The notes: generated by a model from the sequence alone, not told the origin. A DNA stretch of 64,000 nt from Actinobacteria bacterium 69-20 (GCA_001897425.1 MKSW01000002.1:83172-147171); one strand, 5' to 3'; shown: positions 57,325 to 64,000, counted from the stretch's first letter. Program-made: numbers and translations.

Positions 57325-58088
57325 GTGGCAGCGAGGATGGCGCCGTCCCGCGCGGGCCGGCCGGCACGGCTACCGGCAGCGTCGCTGCCGCGAACAGCGT
57401 CATACCCGCCGCCGCGACCGATCTGCCGGCCGACATCCCCGTGGTGGCAAGCGATCCGACGCTGAAGCTGGTGTCGATCCTGATGCAGTACCCGACCACG
57501 GCCCTGTTCGACGGGCTGCCGCTGCTGATCGACACCGCCGCGCAGACCCCGCGCAAGGCCCGCGAGCACCTCGGCACGTTCCTGCAGTGGCTCGGCTACA
57601 CGGCGCCGGACGAGGTCGCGCGGCATTACGTGAACACCTTCGACCTGCGCAAGCGGTGCGCGCTGTACCTCACCTACTACCGCTACGGCGATACCCGCAA
57701 CCGCGGCATGGCGCTCATCGAATTCAAGACCGCTTACCGCACAGCGGGTTTCACTCCGGACGAGTACGAACTGCCGGACTACCTGCCGATGGTGCTCGAC
57801 TTCGCGGCGCTGTGCGGACGCGGGCAGCGCCTGTTGCACGGACACCGGGCGGACCTGGAACTGCTGCGGCGGGCTCTGGAGGACGCCGACTCGCCGTACG
57901 CCGAGCTGCTCGCCGCGGTGCTGGCGTCGTTGCCGGGCCTCGGCCGCCGTGAGCTCAAACAGGTGCTCACCGCGTGGCAGTCGGGGCCGCCCACGGAGGA
58001 AGTCGGCCTTGAGCCCTTCGCACCGCCGGAATACATGAACGGATACGGCCGACCGGCCACATCGTCCCTGCAGGAGACCTCGCGATGA
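57321..58088 (+). CDS. narJ: Nitrate reductase assembly chaperone NarJ
   Basis: A 255-residue soluble TorD/NarJ-family chaperone that holds apo-NarG until the molybdenum cofactor is inserted. Core motifs are LVSILMQYPTTALFDGLPLL, YVNTFDLRKRCALYLTYYRYGDTRNRG in pieces, and LPDYLPMVLDFAAL. The first ~40 residues are an Ala/Thr/Gly-rich extension that contains a motif-created ATA codon (57398-57404). The ATG and the stop each overlap the neighbours by four bases. Confidence 0.94.
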   Translation: MSGSEDGAVPRGPAGTATGSVAAANSVIPAAATDLPADIPVVASDPTLKLVSILMQYPTTALFDGLPLLIDTAAQTPRKAREHLGTFLQWLGYTAPDEVARHYVNTFDLRKRCALYLTYYRYGDTRNRGMALIEFKTAYRTAGFTPDEYELPDYLPMVLDFAALCGRGQRLLHGHRADLELLRRALEDADSPYAELLAAVLASLPGLGRRELKQVLTAWQSGPPTEEVGLEPFAPPEYMNGYGRPATSSLQETSR

Positions 58089-58831
58089 ATGACGTCAGCA
58101 CCTGGGCGATCCTCTTGTGGGTCGTGCTCCCCTACGCCGCCCTGGCGATCTTCATCGTCGGCCATATCTGGCGATGGAAATACGACCAGTTCGGCTGGAC
58201 CTCACGCTCCACGCAGTTGCAGGAGCGCAAGATGCTCAAGTGGGGCGCCCCGCTGTTCCACTACGCCACGTTCGCGGCGATCGGCGGCCACGTGCTCGGC
58301 ATCCTGATCCCGGCGAGATGGGTGTCGGGGATCGGCATCTCGGAGCACTTTTACCACTGGTTCGCCGCCATCGCCGGCAACATCGCGGCCGTGCTGGTGA
58401 TCATCGGGGTCGTGGTGCTCGCGGCGCGGCGCATGTTCGTCGCGCGGGTGCGGTCCGCGACCACCGGCGTCGACTACCTGGCGCTGATCCTGCTGCTGAT
58501 CATCATCCTGACGGGTATCGTGCCGACGGTCGTGAACCTGTTCGATGCCTACGACTACCGACAGACCGTCTCGCTGTGGTTCCGCGGCCTGTTCAGCCTG
58601 AATCCGGACGTGTCGGTCATGACGACGGCGCCGTTCATCTACCAGCTGCACGCCGCGTCCGCCTGGCTGATCTGGGCGGTCTGGCCGTTCACCCGGTTGG
58701 TCCACGCGTGGAGCTACCCGCTGTGGTACCTCTGGCGGCCGTACGTGGTGTTCCGCAGCCGTAGGGCGAAGGCGCCGTCCGAGCCCGGCACCGGTGGGCG
58801 GAAGTGGCGGCGCATCGGCGTGCCGTACTGA
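58085..58831 (+). CDS. narI: Respiratory nitrate reductase gamma subunit NarI (cytochrome b)
   Basis: A 248-residue membrane subunit with five helices that oxidises menaquinol and carries two haem b groups. Likely haem ligands are His in FHYATFAAIGGHVLG, in ISEHFYHWFAAI, and in YQLHAASAWLIW and TRLVHAWSYP. The motif WSYPLWYLWRPYVVFRSR ends the last helix. Length and helices match the family. Together with narGHJ it makes a full enzyme able to respire nitrate. Confidence 0.95.
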   Translation: MNDVSTWAILLWVVLPYAALAIFIVGHIWRWKYDQFGWTSRSTQLQERKMLKWGAPLFHYATFAAIGGHVLGILIPARWVSGIGISEHFYHWFAAIAGNIAAVLVIIGVVVLAARRMFVARVRSATTGVDYLALILLLIIILTGIVPTVVNLFDAYDYRQTVSLWFRGLFSLNPDVSVMTTAPFIYQLHAASAWLIWAVWPFTRLVHAWSYPLWYLWRPYVVFRSRRAKAPSEPGTGGRKWRRIGVPY

Positions 58832-58869
58832 TCCGGCGCCGACCCACCTCTCGACCCTCTTCATCGACG

Positions 58870-59943
58870 ATGACGGAGACCACACTTCGTGACCGCATGG
58901 TCACCGGCATTCGCACGCTGATTCCGGGTTACTTCGCGCTGGTCATGGCGACGGGCATCATGTCCGTCGGCATGGCCAACCAGAACGTGCCGTCGCTGTC
59001 GGGCGCGCTGCTGATCCTCGCGATGGCCTGCTATGTGGTGCTCGTGTCGCTCAATGTGATCCGCTTCATCAGATTCCGCTCCGCGATGCTCGACCATCTG
59101 CGCGACCCGTCGATCTCCTTCGGATACTTCACGTTCGTCGCCGGCACCGACGTGGTCGGCACGGCGCTCACCAACCGCGGTTTCGTCGGCGCCGGTTTCG
59201 GTCTGCTCATCGTCGGGTCCGTCGCGTGGCTCTTCCTCGGCTACGTGGTGCCGTGGTCGGCCGTGCTGGGCCGCGGCCGGCAGGGTCCGATCCTGGCGAA
59301 GGCCAACGGCACCTGGTTCATCTGGGTGGTGGGCAGCCAGTCCGTCGCGGTACTCGCTGCCGCCCTCGAGCCGAACATGCTCGGCATCCGCCGGGAACTC
59401 GCCATCCTCGCTATCCTGTCGTGGTCCGTCGGAGTCTTCCTGTACGCGGCCGCGGGTATCTTCGTCGCGGCGCGGATGATGCTCTTCCGGCTCGGTCCCG
59501 AGGACCTGAACCCGCCCTACTTCGTGGCCATGGGCGCGACCGCGATCACCGTGGTCGCCGGCGCGCGCATCGTCGAGATGGCAGACGCGCCCATGGTGGC
59601 CGCGACGCGCGGCCTGGCCGCGGGCATGTCGGTGGTGTTCTGGGCTTTCGGCACCTGGCTGGTTCCGGCCCTGGTCGTCGCCGGCGTGTGGCGCCATCTC
59701 GTGCACAAGATCCCGCTGCGGTATACAGCCCCGCTCTGGAGCGTGGTCTTCCCGCTCGGCATGTACGGCGTCGGCTCGCACTATCTGGGCCACGCCGACA
59801 ACCTGCCCATCGTCAAGGCAATCGGCGACATCGAGATCTGGCTGGCGGTGGCGGTCTGGCTCGTCACGTTCCTCGGCATGCTGCTGCACCTGACCCGGAC
59901 CGTGCTCCTCCCGCCGCGGGTGGTGGCCTCCGCCACAGTGTGA
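58870..59943 (+). CDS. TDT/SLAC1-family anion channel or transporter
   Basis: A 357-residue protein with about ten hydrophobic segments, beginning IPGYFALVMATGIMSVGM. GYFALVMATGI and the later GTWLVPALVVAGVWRHL are of the tellurite-resistance/dicarboxylate (TehA, SLAC1) superfamily. The ATG at 58870 is 38 bases after narI and the gene is the last one before a terminator, so it is probably co-transcribed with narGHJI. Plant SLAC1 homologues pass nitrate, so nitrate uptake or nitrite release is a plausible role here. Family members also move malate, sulfite or tellurite, so this is inference. Confidence 0.8.
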   Translation: MTETTLRDRMVTGIRTLIPGYFALVMATGIMSVGMANQNVPSLSGALLILAMACYVVLVSLNVIRFIRFRSAMLDHLRDPSISFGYFTFVAGTDVVGTALTNRGFVGAGFGLLIVGSVAWLFLGYVVPWSAVLGRGRQGPILAKANGTWFIWVVGSQSVAVLAAALEPNMLGIRRELAILAILSWSVGVFLYAAAGIFVAARMMLFRLGPEDLNPPYFVAMGATAITVVAGARIVEMADAPMVAATRGLAAGMSVVFWAFGTWLVPALVVAGVWRHLVHKIPLRYTAPLWSVVFPLGMYGVGSHYLGHADNLPIVKAIGDIEIWLAVAVWLVTFLGMLLHLTRTVLLPPRVVASATV

Positions 59944-59986
59944 GGTCCTGGTATTTTCACGGATGCCCGGCGTATAAATTGGGTTC

Positions 59987-60028
59987 GTGCGGGCACCGTT
60001 GGCACCCCCGTCTCGTCGGTGCCCGCAC
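59987..60028 (+). terminator. Terminator of the nar operon
   Basis: GTGCGGGCACCG (59987-59998) pairs perfectly over 12 bp with CGGTGCCCGCAC (60017-60028), with an 18-base loop. It lies 43 bp after the anion-channel stop and before the ferredoxin promoter. No T-run follows. Confidence 0.7.
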
Positions 60029-60052
60029 ACTGGCCGCCGGAGGCTTGCGCGG

Positions 60053-60058
60053 TACGAT
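60053..60058 (+). promoter_or_regulatory. -10 box TACGAT of ferredoxin gene
   Basis: TACGAT lies 25 bases before the GTG start, which leaves a short leader with the ribosome site AAGGGAG. No clear -35 box is seen. Confidence 0.4.
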
Positions 60059-60083
60059 CTTGTCGCGTCGAAGGGAGTCCCTC

Positions 60084-60437
60084 GTGACCTACGTCATCGC
60101 CGAGCCGTGCATCGATGTGATGGACCGCGCGTGCGTCGAGGAGTGCCCCGTCGATTGCATCTACGAGGGCGGACGCTCGCTCTACATCCACCCCGACGAG
60201 TGCGTCGACTGCGGCGCGTGCGAGCCGGTCTGCCCGGTGGAGGCGATCTTCTACGAGGACGACCTCCCCGAGAAGTGGCAGATCTACACCGACGACAACG
60301 CGCGCTTCTTCACCGATACCCTGCCGGATCAGGACGGCCCGCTCGGATCGCCCGGCGGCGCCGCCAAGGTCGGGCCGCTCGGCGTGGACACCGAACTCGT
60401 CGCGACGCACGCACCGCAGGGTGAGGCTGCGCTGTAA
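60084..60437 (+). CDS. fdxA: 7Fe ferredoxin FdxA
   Basis: A 117-residue ferredoxin. The N-terminal cysteines CIDVMDRACVEECPVDC and the second set CVDCGACEPVCP make one [3Fe-4S] and one [4Fe-4S] cluster. The sequence around them (TYVIAEPC, VDCIYEGGRSLYIHPDEC) closely follows mycobacterial FdxA. The C-terminal half (GSPGGAAKVGPLGVDT) is the usual actinobacterial extension. The start is GTG with AAGGGAG upstream. It carries low-potential electrons; a partner is not encoded nearby. Confidence 0.94.
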   Translation: MTYVIAEPCIDVMDRACVEECPVDCIYEGGRSLYIHPDECVDCGACEPVCPVEAIFYEDDLPEKWQIYTDDNARFFTDTLPDQDGPLGSPGGAAKVGPLGVDTELVATHAPQGEAAL

Positions 60438-60497
60438 CGGATCCCGGGCCGCCGCGACGACCCTGGCCTCGCGATGCACAGCGGCGCGTGCGCGGCC

Positions 60498-62609
60498 CTA
60501 CATGGCGGAGTCGTGCACTGCCCGGCGCGGAAGCGCCAGCGGCCGGCGGAGGTTGATCGGCAGCACCGTTCGCCCGTCATTCACGTCGCGAAGCGCTCGG
60601 CGTCCGGGAACCCATGCCATGGCATCGATCTGCGCCGGCAGGTCCGGCGCCGCGACCGGCCCACCGAGCAGGAAGCCCTGCAGAACGTCACATCCCATGT
60701 CGGCCAGCCGCGCCGCTGTGTCCGCACCCTCGACACCCTCCGCCACCACGCGGTATCCCAGGTTATGCCCCCGATCGATCGTGCTACGCACGATATTGGC
60801 GACGCCCGGATCATCGATCTCCTGGACGAAACTCCTGTCGATCTTCAGTTCGTCTGCCGAGAGTCGCTGCAGGTATGCCAGCGACGAATAGCCGGTGCCG
60901 AAATCGTCTATCGAAATCTGCACACCCTGTTTGCGCAATTCGGCGATGATTTCCACGCTACGGGCGGGATCCGACATGAGCCTCGTCTCGGTGACTTCGA
61001 GGATCAACCGCCCCGAGTCGATACCGTGCCGGTCGAGACACCGGCGGATCGTTTCCGGCAAGCCGACATTGCTGAGCTGACGCGCGGACAGGTTCACCGA
61101 CGCAGTCAGCACCAGGCCGGAACGATCCCACTCGATCAACTGGCCGAGGGCCGTGTCCAGGACGACCTCGAACAATCGGCCGATCAGAGCACCGCCCTCG
61201 GCGATCGGGATGAAGTGATCCGGCTCGATCTCACCGAGCGTCGGATGCCGCCAGCGTACGAGACATTCGACCGACGTCGCCCGGCCGCTCGCGACGCTCA
61301 GTTGCGGCTGGTACGCCACCCAGACCTGGTCCGCACCCGGGTGATCGAGCGCCCAGACCAGATCGGCCTGCAACCCCAGCTCGGCTGCGGAGTGTCGATC
61401 CGCCGTCCCGTCGTACACAGCCACGGCCCCACGTGTCGACTTCGCTTGGTACAGCGCAACATCTGCGCACCGCAAGAGGTCCTGCACGCTGTCGCCGTGA
61501 GCAGGCCCCAGGGCCACACCCACCGAACATCCGATAGCTATCTTCACGCCCTGCAAGGCCACGGGGACATTCACCGCCGAGCAGATCCGGTTCGCCAGTT
61601 CAACCGCCTCGGCATCGCTGTCGACACCCCGTGCGAGTACCACGAACTCGTCGCCACCGAGCCGGGCGACCAGATCGAGAGGACCGACCGCCGCGGGCAG
61701 CCGCTGCGCGACCGCGATGAGCACCTGATCCCCCACCCCGTGCCCCAAGGTGTCGTTCACTTCCTTGAAGTGGTCGAGGTCGAGGAGTAGCAGCGCCGTG
61801 CCCCCAGTGGATTTCTGAAGTGCTTCGGCGCCCGCCATGTGCAGAACCGTGCGATTCGCCAGCCCGGTGAGAGCGTCACGCCGCGCCTCCCGCTCGCGAT
61901 TCATCAGCATGGTGCCGCTGTGGTGCAGCGCGATGATCGGCATGAGCAGCAGCACGATCGATGCCGGGGTCCACATCATCGCCTGCACGGTCAGTGGGCC
62001 AAGGCCTAGCAGTGGAGCGGACGTCGTGATCTGCCATTTCAGGTCATCGAGTAGAACGCGGCCTAGCCGCATCTGGACGCTGATAGCCACCGCGATCGCG
62101 ACGAGCGTGTTGTTGACGAGCAAGAATGCCGTACCCGCCGCCGCAGAGGGCAGGAGGGCCGGTAGCGGAGCCGGATCCACCGGGGTGAACGGAATCCTGG
62201 CGACCGCGGCATACACGACCCGTGCCACCCAGTAGGCCAACGCGTACTGCGCGATATTGAACGCAAGCCGGTCCAACGGGCGGCGCCGCCATAAGGCATC
62301 CGCCGTCAGTGCCACCGCCTGAGCGATCATCGCGATGAAGACCGGCGCGATGAAGAGCAGGCCGAACCCGAACGTGCTCGACACCGTGAGATCGTCGCCG
62401 GCCCCTTTGCCGCGCGCCACCGGTATGGGCCAGAGCTCACCGGCGATGAGCACGAGGCAGAACACAACGACGATGACGGCCACCGTGCCACGCGGCCGCG
62501 CGTCGAATCCGCGGACCGCGGCGATTGCCGCCATGACGATCACCGGCGCCGCAATGACGACAACGAGCCACAGATATGCGCGAAGGGTCCTATCGGATCT
62601 CATTCGCAT
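60498..62609 (-). CDS. Membrane-bound diguanylate cyclase/phosphodiesterase (GGDEF-EAL)
   Basis: A 703-residue protein. Residues 1-230 form about six to seven membrane helices (a MASE-like sensor). The GGDEF domain has the active site RLGGDEFVVL and an intact LLDLDHFKEVNDTLGHGVGD in pieces. The EAL domain follows: the signature is ECL rather than EAL (SVECLVRW), but the other metal and catalytic motifs (VNLSARQL, EVTETRL, DDFGTGYSSL, ELKIDRSFV, VAEGVE) are kept, so c-di-GMP cleavage is possible. Starts at GTG 62612, ATG 62609 or ATG 62603 are possible; GAGG suits 62609. The terminal motif QGFLLGGPV replaces the usual QGYLLGRP. Confidence 0.92.
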   Translation of the reverse strand: MRMRSDRTLRAYLWLVVVIAAPVIVMAAIAAVRGFDARPRGTVAVIVVVFCLVLIAGELWPIPVARGKGAGDDLTVSSTFGFGLLFIAPVFIAMIAQAVALTADALWRRRPLDRLAFNIAQYALAYWVARVVYAAVARIPFTPVDPAPLPALLPSAAAGTAFLLVNNTLVAIAVAISVQMRLGRVLLDDLKWQITTSAPLLGLGPLTVQAMMWTPASIVLLLMPIIALHHSGTMLMNREREARRDALTGLANRTVLHMAGAEALQKSTGGTALLLLDLDHFKEVNDTLGHGVGDQVLIAVAQRLPAAVGPLDLVARLGGDEFVVLARGVDSDAEAVELANRICSAVNVPVALQGVKIAIGCSVGVALGPAHGDSVQDLLRCADVALYQAKSTRGAVAVYDGTADRHSAAELGLQADLVWALDHPGADQVWVAYQPQLSVASGRATSVECLVRWRHPTLGEIEPDHFIPIAEGGALIGRLFEVVLDTALGQLIEWDRSGLVLTASVNLSARQLSNVGLPETIRRCLDRHGIDSGRLILEVTETRLMSDPARSVEIIAELRKQGVQISIDDFGTGYSSLAYLQRLSADELKIDRSFVQEIDDPGVANIVRSTIDRGHNLGYRVVAEGVEGADTAARLADMGCDVLQGFLLGGPVAAPDLPAQIDAMAWVPGRRALRDVNDGRTVLPINLRRPLALPRRAVHDSAM

Positions 62610-62736
62610 CACACCTCACCGAGAACGCCTGACCTGCGGATGCCGCCGGGTTAGGAGTAGGTGACATGTGCAGGCACCGGCGGCGACGCCGCGGACGATT
62701 CGAGGTACATCGATGGGGTCGCCATCACCGTCCGCC

Positions 62737-62832
62737 TCAGCCGAACCGGACGCCGCACGCGATGGCGTGCCCGACGAAGCCCGCGACCGCGACCACGACC
62801 GGCGTGGCGGCGATCACCTGGATCAATTTCAT
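62737..62832 (-). CDS. 31-residue hydrophobic peptide
   Basis: The reading frame ATG at 62832 to TGA at 62737 encodes 31 residues: MKLIQVIAATPVVVAVAGF begins it, then a Val/Gly/Ala/His/Ile part and a final CGVRFG. GGGAGGA lies five bases upstream, one of the best ribosome sites in the window. The hydrophobic centre would span the membrane. It is 127 bp upstream of the GGDEF-EAL gene on the same strand, so the two may share a transcript. I do not recognise a family. It could be a small membrane regulator or just a leader peptide. Confidence 0.55.
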   Translation of the reverse strand: MKLIQVIAATPVVVAVAGFVGHAIACGVRFG

Positions 62833-62929
62833 AGGGTCCTCCCCTCCTTGGTTGCCCCCCTTGAGCAACGCTCGTTACTCCGATCGGCACGTCGAGCGCG
62901 GAATTAAGTGCCATGGGCGACCACGGTCG

Positions 62930-62935
62930 TAGGCT
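62930..62935 (+). promoter_or_regulatory. -10 box TAGGCT, leaderless start at 62942
   Basis: TAGGCT is followed by six bases (GCAGTG) and ATG, with no ribosome site in between; the spacing is the same as at vapB. Confidence 0.5.
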
Positions 62936-62941
62936 GCAGTG

Positions 62942-63364
62942 ATGCTGGTGATCGGTTCAGTCGTGATCCGTGTCGACAACCTGGCGAACCAGATCACGTT
63001 CTGGTCCAACGCTCTCGACTACGCCGTTCGAGACCCGGTGGACGACGACTTCGCCCTACTCCATCCCCGACACGGCGGTGGCCCCAACGTGTCGCTCGAT
63101 GCCCACCCGTCCGAGAGGACCCTGCCTCCCCGGATCCACCTCGACCTGTACGCCCAGGACCAGCACGCCGAGGCCTCCCGGCTCCGCGAACTCGGCGCAC
63201 GAGACGTGCCCTGGGACCGACGACCACCCGACGCCGACTACCTCATCATGGAAGACCCTGAAGGCAACCGCTTCTGCGTCATCGACGCCGCCAGCTGGCC
63301 GGGCTGGACGCGTTTGGGCGTCCATTCGGATCGGGCACCCACCAGCGGTGAGCCGCGAGGATGA
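62942..63364 (+). CDS. VOC-family protein (glyoxalase/bleomycin resistance fold)
   Basis: A 140-residue protein. The ATG at 62942 (MLVIGSVVIRVDNLANQITF) is favoured by the leaderless promoter; the GTG three bases earlier is the alternative. Paired beta-alpha-beta-beta-beta modules are visible: RVDNLANQITFWSNALDYAVR in pieces, PRIHLDLYAQDQHAEASRLRELGA in pieces and DPEGNRFCVIDA. This is the pattern of the glyoxalase-like (Glyoxalase_6) group, with D-P-E-G-N-x-F as its hallmark. The metal ligands and the substrate are unknown. Confidence 0.85.
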   Translation: MLVIGSVVIRVDNLANQITFWSNALDYAVRDPVDDDFALLHPRHGGGPNVSLDAHPSERTLPPRIHLDLYAQDQHAEASRLRELGARDVPWDRRPPDADYLIMEDPEGNRFCVIDAASWPGWTRLGVHSDRAPTSGEPRG

Positions 63365-63473
63365 CGGCTATCCGTCGGTGGTGGGGCTGATTGGGCCGCG
63401 GGGCTATGTGAGGTTCAGTTGGCGGACGCGCACGCCAGTCACGTGATGCCCAGGTCGGCGAAGATCATTGCGG

Positions 63474-63920
63474 CTACTGCGGAGTGGAGAGCCGGAACGC
63501 CGGGTGTGCGGACGCGATCCGGCGTAGGTCGTCATCCGGTGAATCGGGACCGACGCCGTCGAAGAACATGCCGACCTCGGCCTTCCACCGCTTGAGGTAG
63601 GCGCGCAGAACGGGCAGCTTCTCGTCGACGTCGAGTTCGGTCGCGGTGAATGCCTCGGCACGGCGACCGAGCAGCAGCCGCCCGTTGCCGCTGGCTCGCA
63701 GGTTACGGACCCATTGCGTTTCGCCACGGGGCGCCACCAGGTAGCGCGTGCCGTCGATCTGGAGCAGGTTGACCGGCGTGCGGCGCGGCTGGCCGCTGGT
63801 GCGCCCACGTACCTCGAGCACTCGGGAGCCGAGCACGCTGATGCCCGCGCGGGTGAACCCTGCGACGATCGGGTTGAAGACATGGCTGGTGAACCAGCCG
63901 GGGCGGTGGTAGACAGTCAC
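63474..63920 (-). CDS. Deazaflavin-dependent nitroreductase family protein (DDN type)
   Basis: A 148-residue protein of the nitroreductase/F420H2-dependent quinone reductase family. Signatures are GISVLGSRVLEVRGRTSGQPRRTPVNLLQIDGTRYLVAPRG in pieces, WVRNLRASGNGRLLLGRRAEAF in pieces, and a C-terminal FDGVGPDSPDDDLRR helix. The family uses the deazaflavin F420, typical of mycobacteria and relatives. It starts at GTG, and CATACT/TACTGT lies five to seven bases before it, so it may be leaderless. Confidence 0.88.
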   Translation of the reverse strand: MTVYHRPGWFTSHVFNPIVAGFTRAGISVLGSRVLEVRGRTSGQPRRTPVNLLQIDGTRYLVAPRGETQWVRNLRASGNGRLLLGRRAEAFTATELDVDEKLPVLRAYLKRWKAEVGMFFDGVGPDSPDDDLRRIASAHPAFRLSTPQ

Positions 63921-63925
63921 ACCGC

Positions 63926-63933
63926 ACAGTATG
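63926..63933 (-). promoter_or_regulatory. -10 box CATACT/TACTGT, leaderless start at 63920
   Basis: On the minus strand CATACTGT ends five bases before the GTG. Two overlapping hexamers fit the -10 position, and no ribosome site is present. Confidence 0.4.
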
Positions 63934-63944
63934 CGTGGCGGTGA

Positions 63945-64000
63945 CTAGGGTGTGTCTCCTAATAGGCGTGCCCAGACGATGCAGGCTGACAGGATGACCG
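63945..64000 (-). mobile_element. Probable end of an insertion sequence (transposase C-terminus)
   Basis: Read on the minus strand the last 18 codons in the window give VILSACIVWARLLGDTP and stop (63945-63947). The hydrophobic end with IVWAR resembles transposase C-termini of actinobacterial IS families, and GGGTGTGTCTCC just at and beyond the stop (63948-63959) could be a terminal inverted repeat. The element itself lies outside the window, so the call is tentative. Confidence 0.35.

Larger units (their letters stand above)
3887..57404. repeat. Dispersed TATGACG motif family (25 copies)
   Basis: Starts of exact copies. On the plus strand (TATGACG): 9958, 15640, 19991, 22871, 27759, 28026, 28909, 30906, 41436, 49963, 53355. 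On the minus strand (seen as CGTCATA): 3887, 7821, 11369, 15372, 19020, 24503, 29606, 30939, 37882, 40631, 42182, 44049, 55102, 57398. Twelve (11369, 19020, 22871, 27759, 29606, 30939, 41436, 44049, 49963, 53355, 55102, 57398) share CGRRTATGACG. Counts were made by eye and may miss copies. The feature spans the first to the last copy and is not one continuous element. Confidence 0.75.

Noticed and set aside
62833..62941. c-di-GMP riboswitch between the VOC gene and the small peptide gene
   Set aside because: Only a weak five-bp GTTGC/GCAAC hairpin is present; conserved GEMM riboswitch motifs were not found.
1..64000. CRISPR arrays, rRNA or tRNA genes, prophage
   Set aside because: No repeat-spacer pattern, no GTTCRANNC-type tRNA arm in a gap large enough to hold a tRNA, and no phage structural genes were seen; the apparent gaps are all short.

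Overview
The window is high-GC (roughly 69-70 %, judged by eye), densely coded, and belongs to an actinomycete. The gene order aroE-mltG-ruvX-alaS ... rarA ... aspS ... hisS-MBL-ppiase-relA ... secF-secD-yajC ... ruvB-ruvA-ruvC ... yebC-pdxT ... pdxS ... pimA-patA-pgsA-HIT-thrS follows the order I recall for Mycobacterium tuberculosis Rv2552c to Rv2614c. Phosphatidylinositol mannoside genes (pgsA, patA, pimA), a deazaflavin (F420) type oxidoreductase and many leaderless-looking starts also fit Mycobacteriales or a close relative. I cannot name the genus.

Layout. 1-10.3 kb (minus strand): the start of a succinate-dehydrogenase-type membrane subunit, smc, then a tight aroE/mltG/ruvX/alaS operon and a small alaS-linked membrane protein. 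10.5-20.4 kb is mixed: a GlcD-GlcF-like FAD/Fe-S oxidase, a vapBC toxin-antitoxin pair, two uncharacterised membrane proteins, a GH13 alpha-glucosidase, a DUF1801 protein, rarA and azlCD. 20.6-31 kb: aspS, a DEAD-box RNA helicase, an MFS exporter, hisS, an unknown membrane-anchored protein, a metallo-beta-lactamase-fold hydrolase and a membrane-anchored cyclophilin. 31-39.8 kb: relA, then secF/secD/yajC (protein export) and ruvB/ruvA/ruvC (Holliday junction processing). 40-50.4 kb: yebC, pdxT and pdxS (pyridoxal phosphate synthase), a DUF3048 lipoprotein, the PIM operon with a HIT protein, and thrS. 50.6-60.4 kb (plus strand): glutathione peroxidase, an AhpD-like protein, narGHJI nitrate reductase with a TDT/SLAC1-type anion channel in place of narK, and a 7Fe ferredoxin. 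60.5-64 kb: a membrane GGDEF-EAL protein with an overlooked 31-residue hydrophobic peptide gene upstream, a VOC protein, a DDN-type nitroreductase and a probable insertion-sequence end at the right edge.

The most unusual signal is not a gene. The 7-mer TATGACG occurs about 25 times on the two strands by my count, where base composition predicts about three. Twelve copies share the 11-mer CGRRTATGACG. Copies occur in all reading frames, force rare ATA isoleucine codons in five genes, and form an inverted pair between the convergent cyclophilin and relA genes. This resembles DNA-uptake or chromosome-organising motifs of other bacteria. I know of no such motif described for actinomycetes. Other structured DNA includes a 69-bp nested palindrome beside hisS, an 81-bp element with 18-bp inverted ends on its other side, and three 11-bp-spaced repeats at the vapBC promoter.
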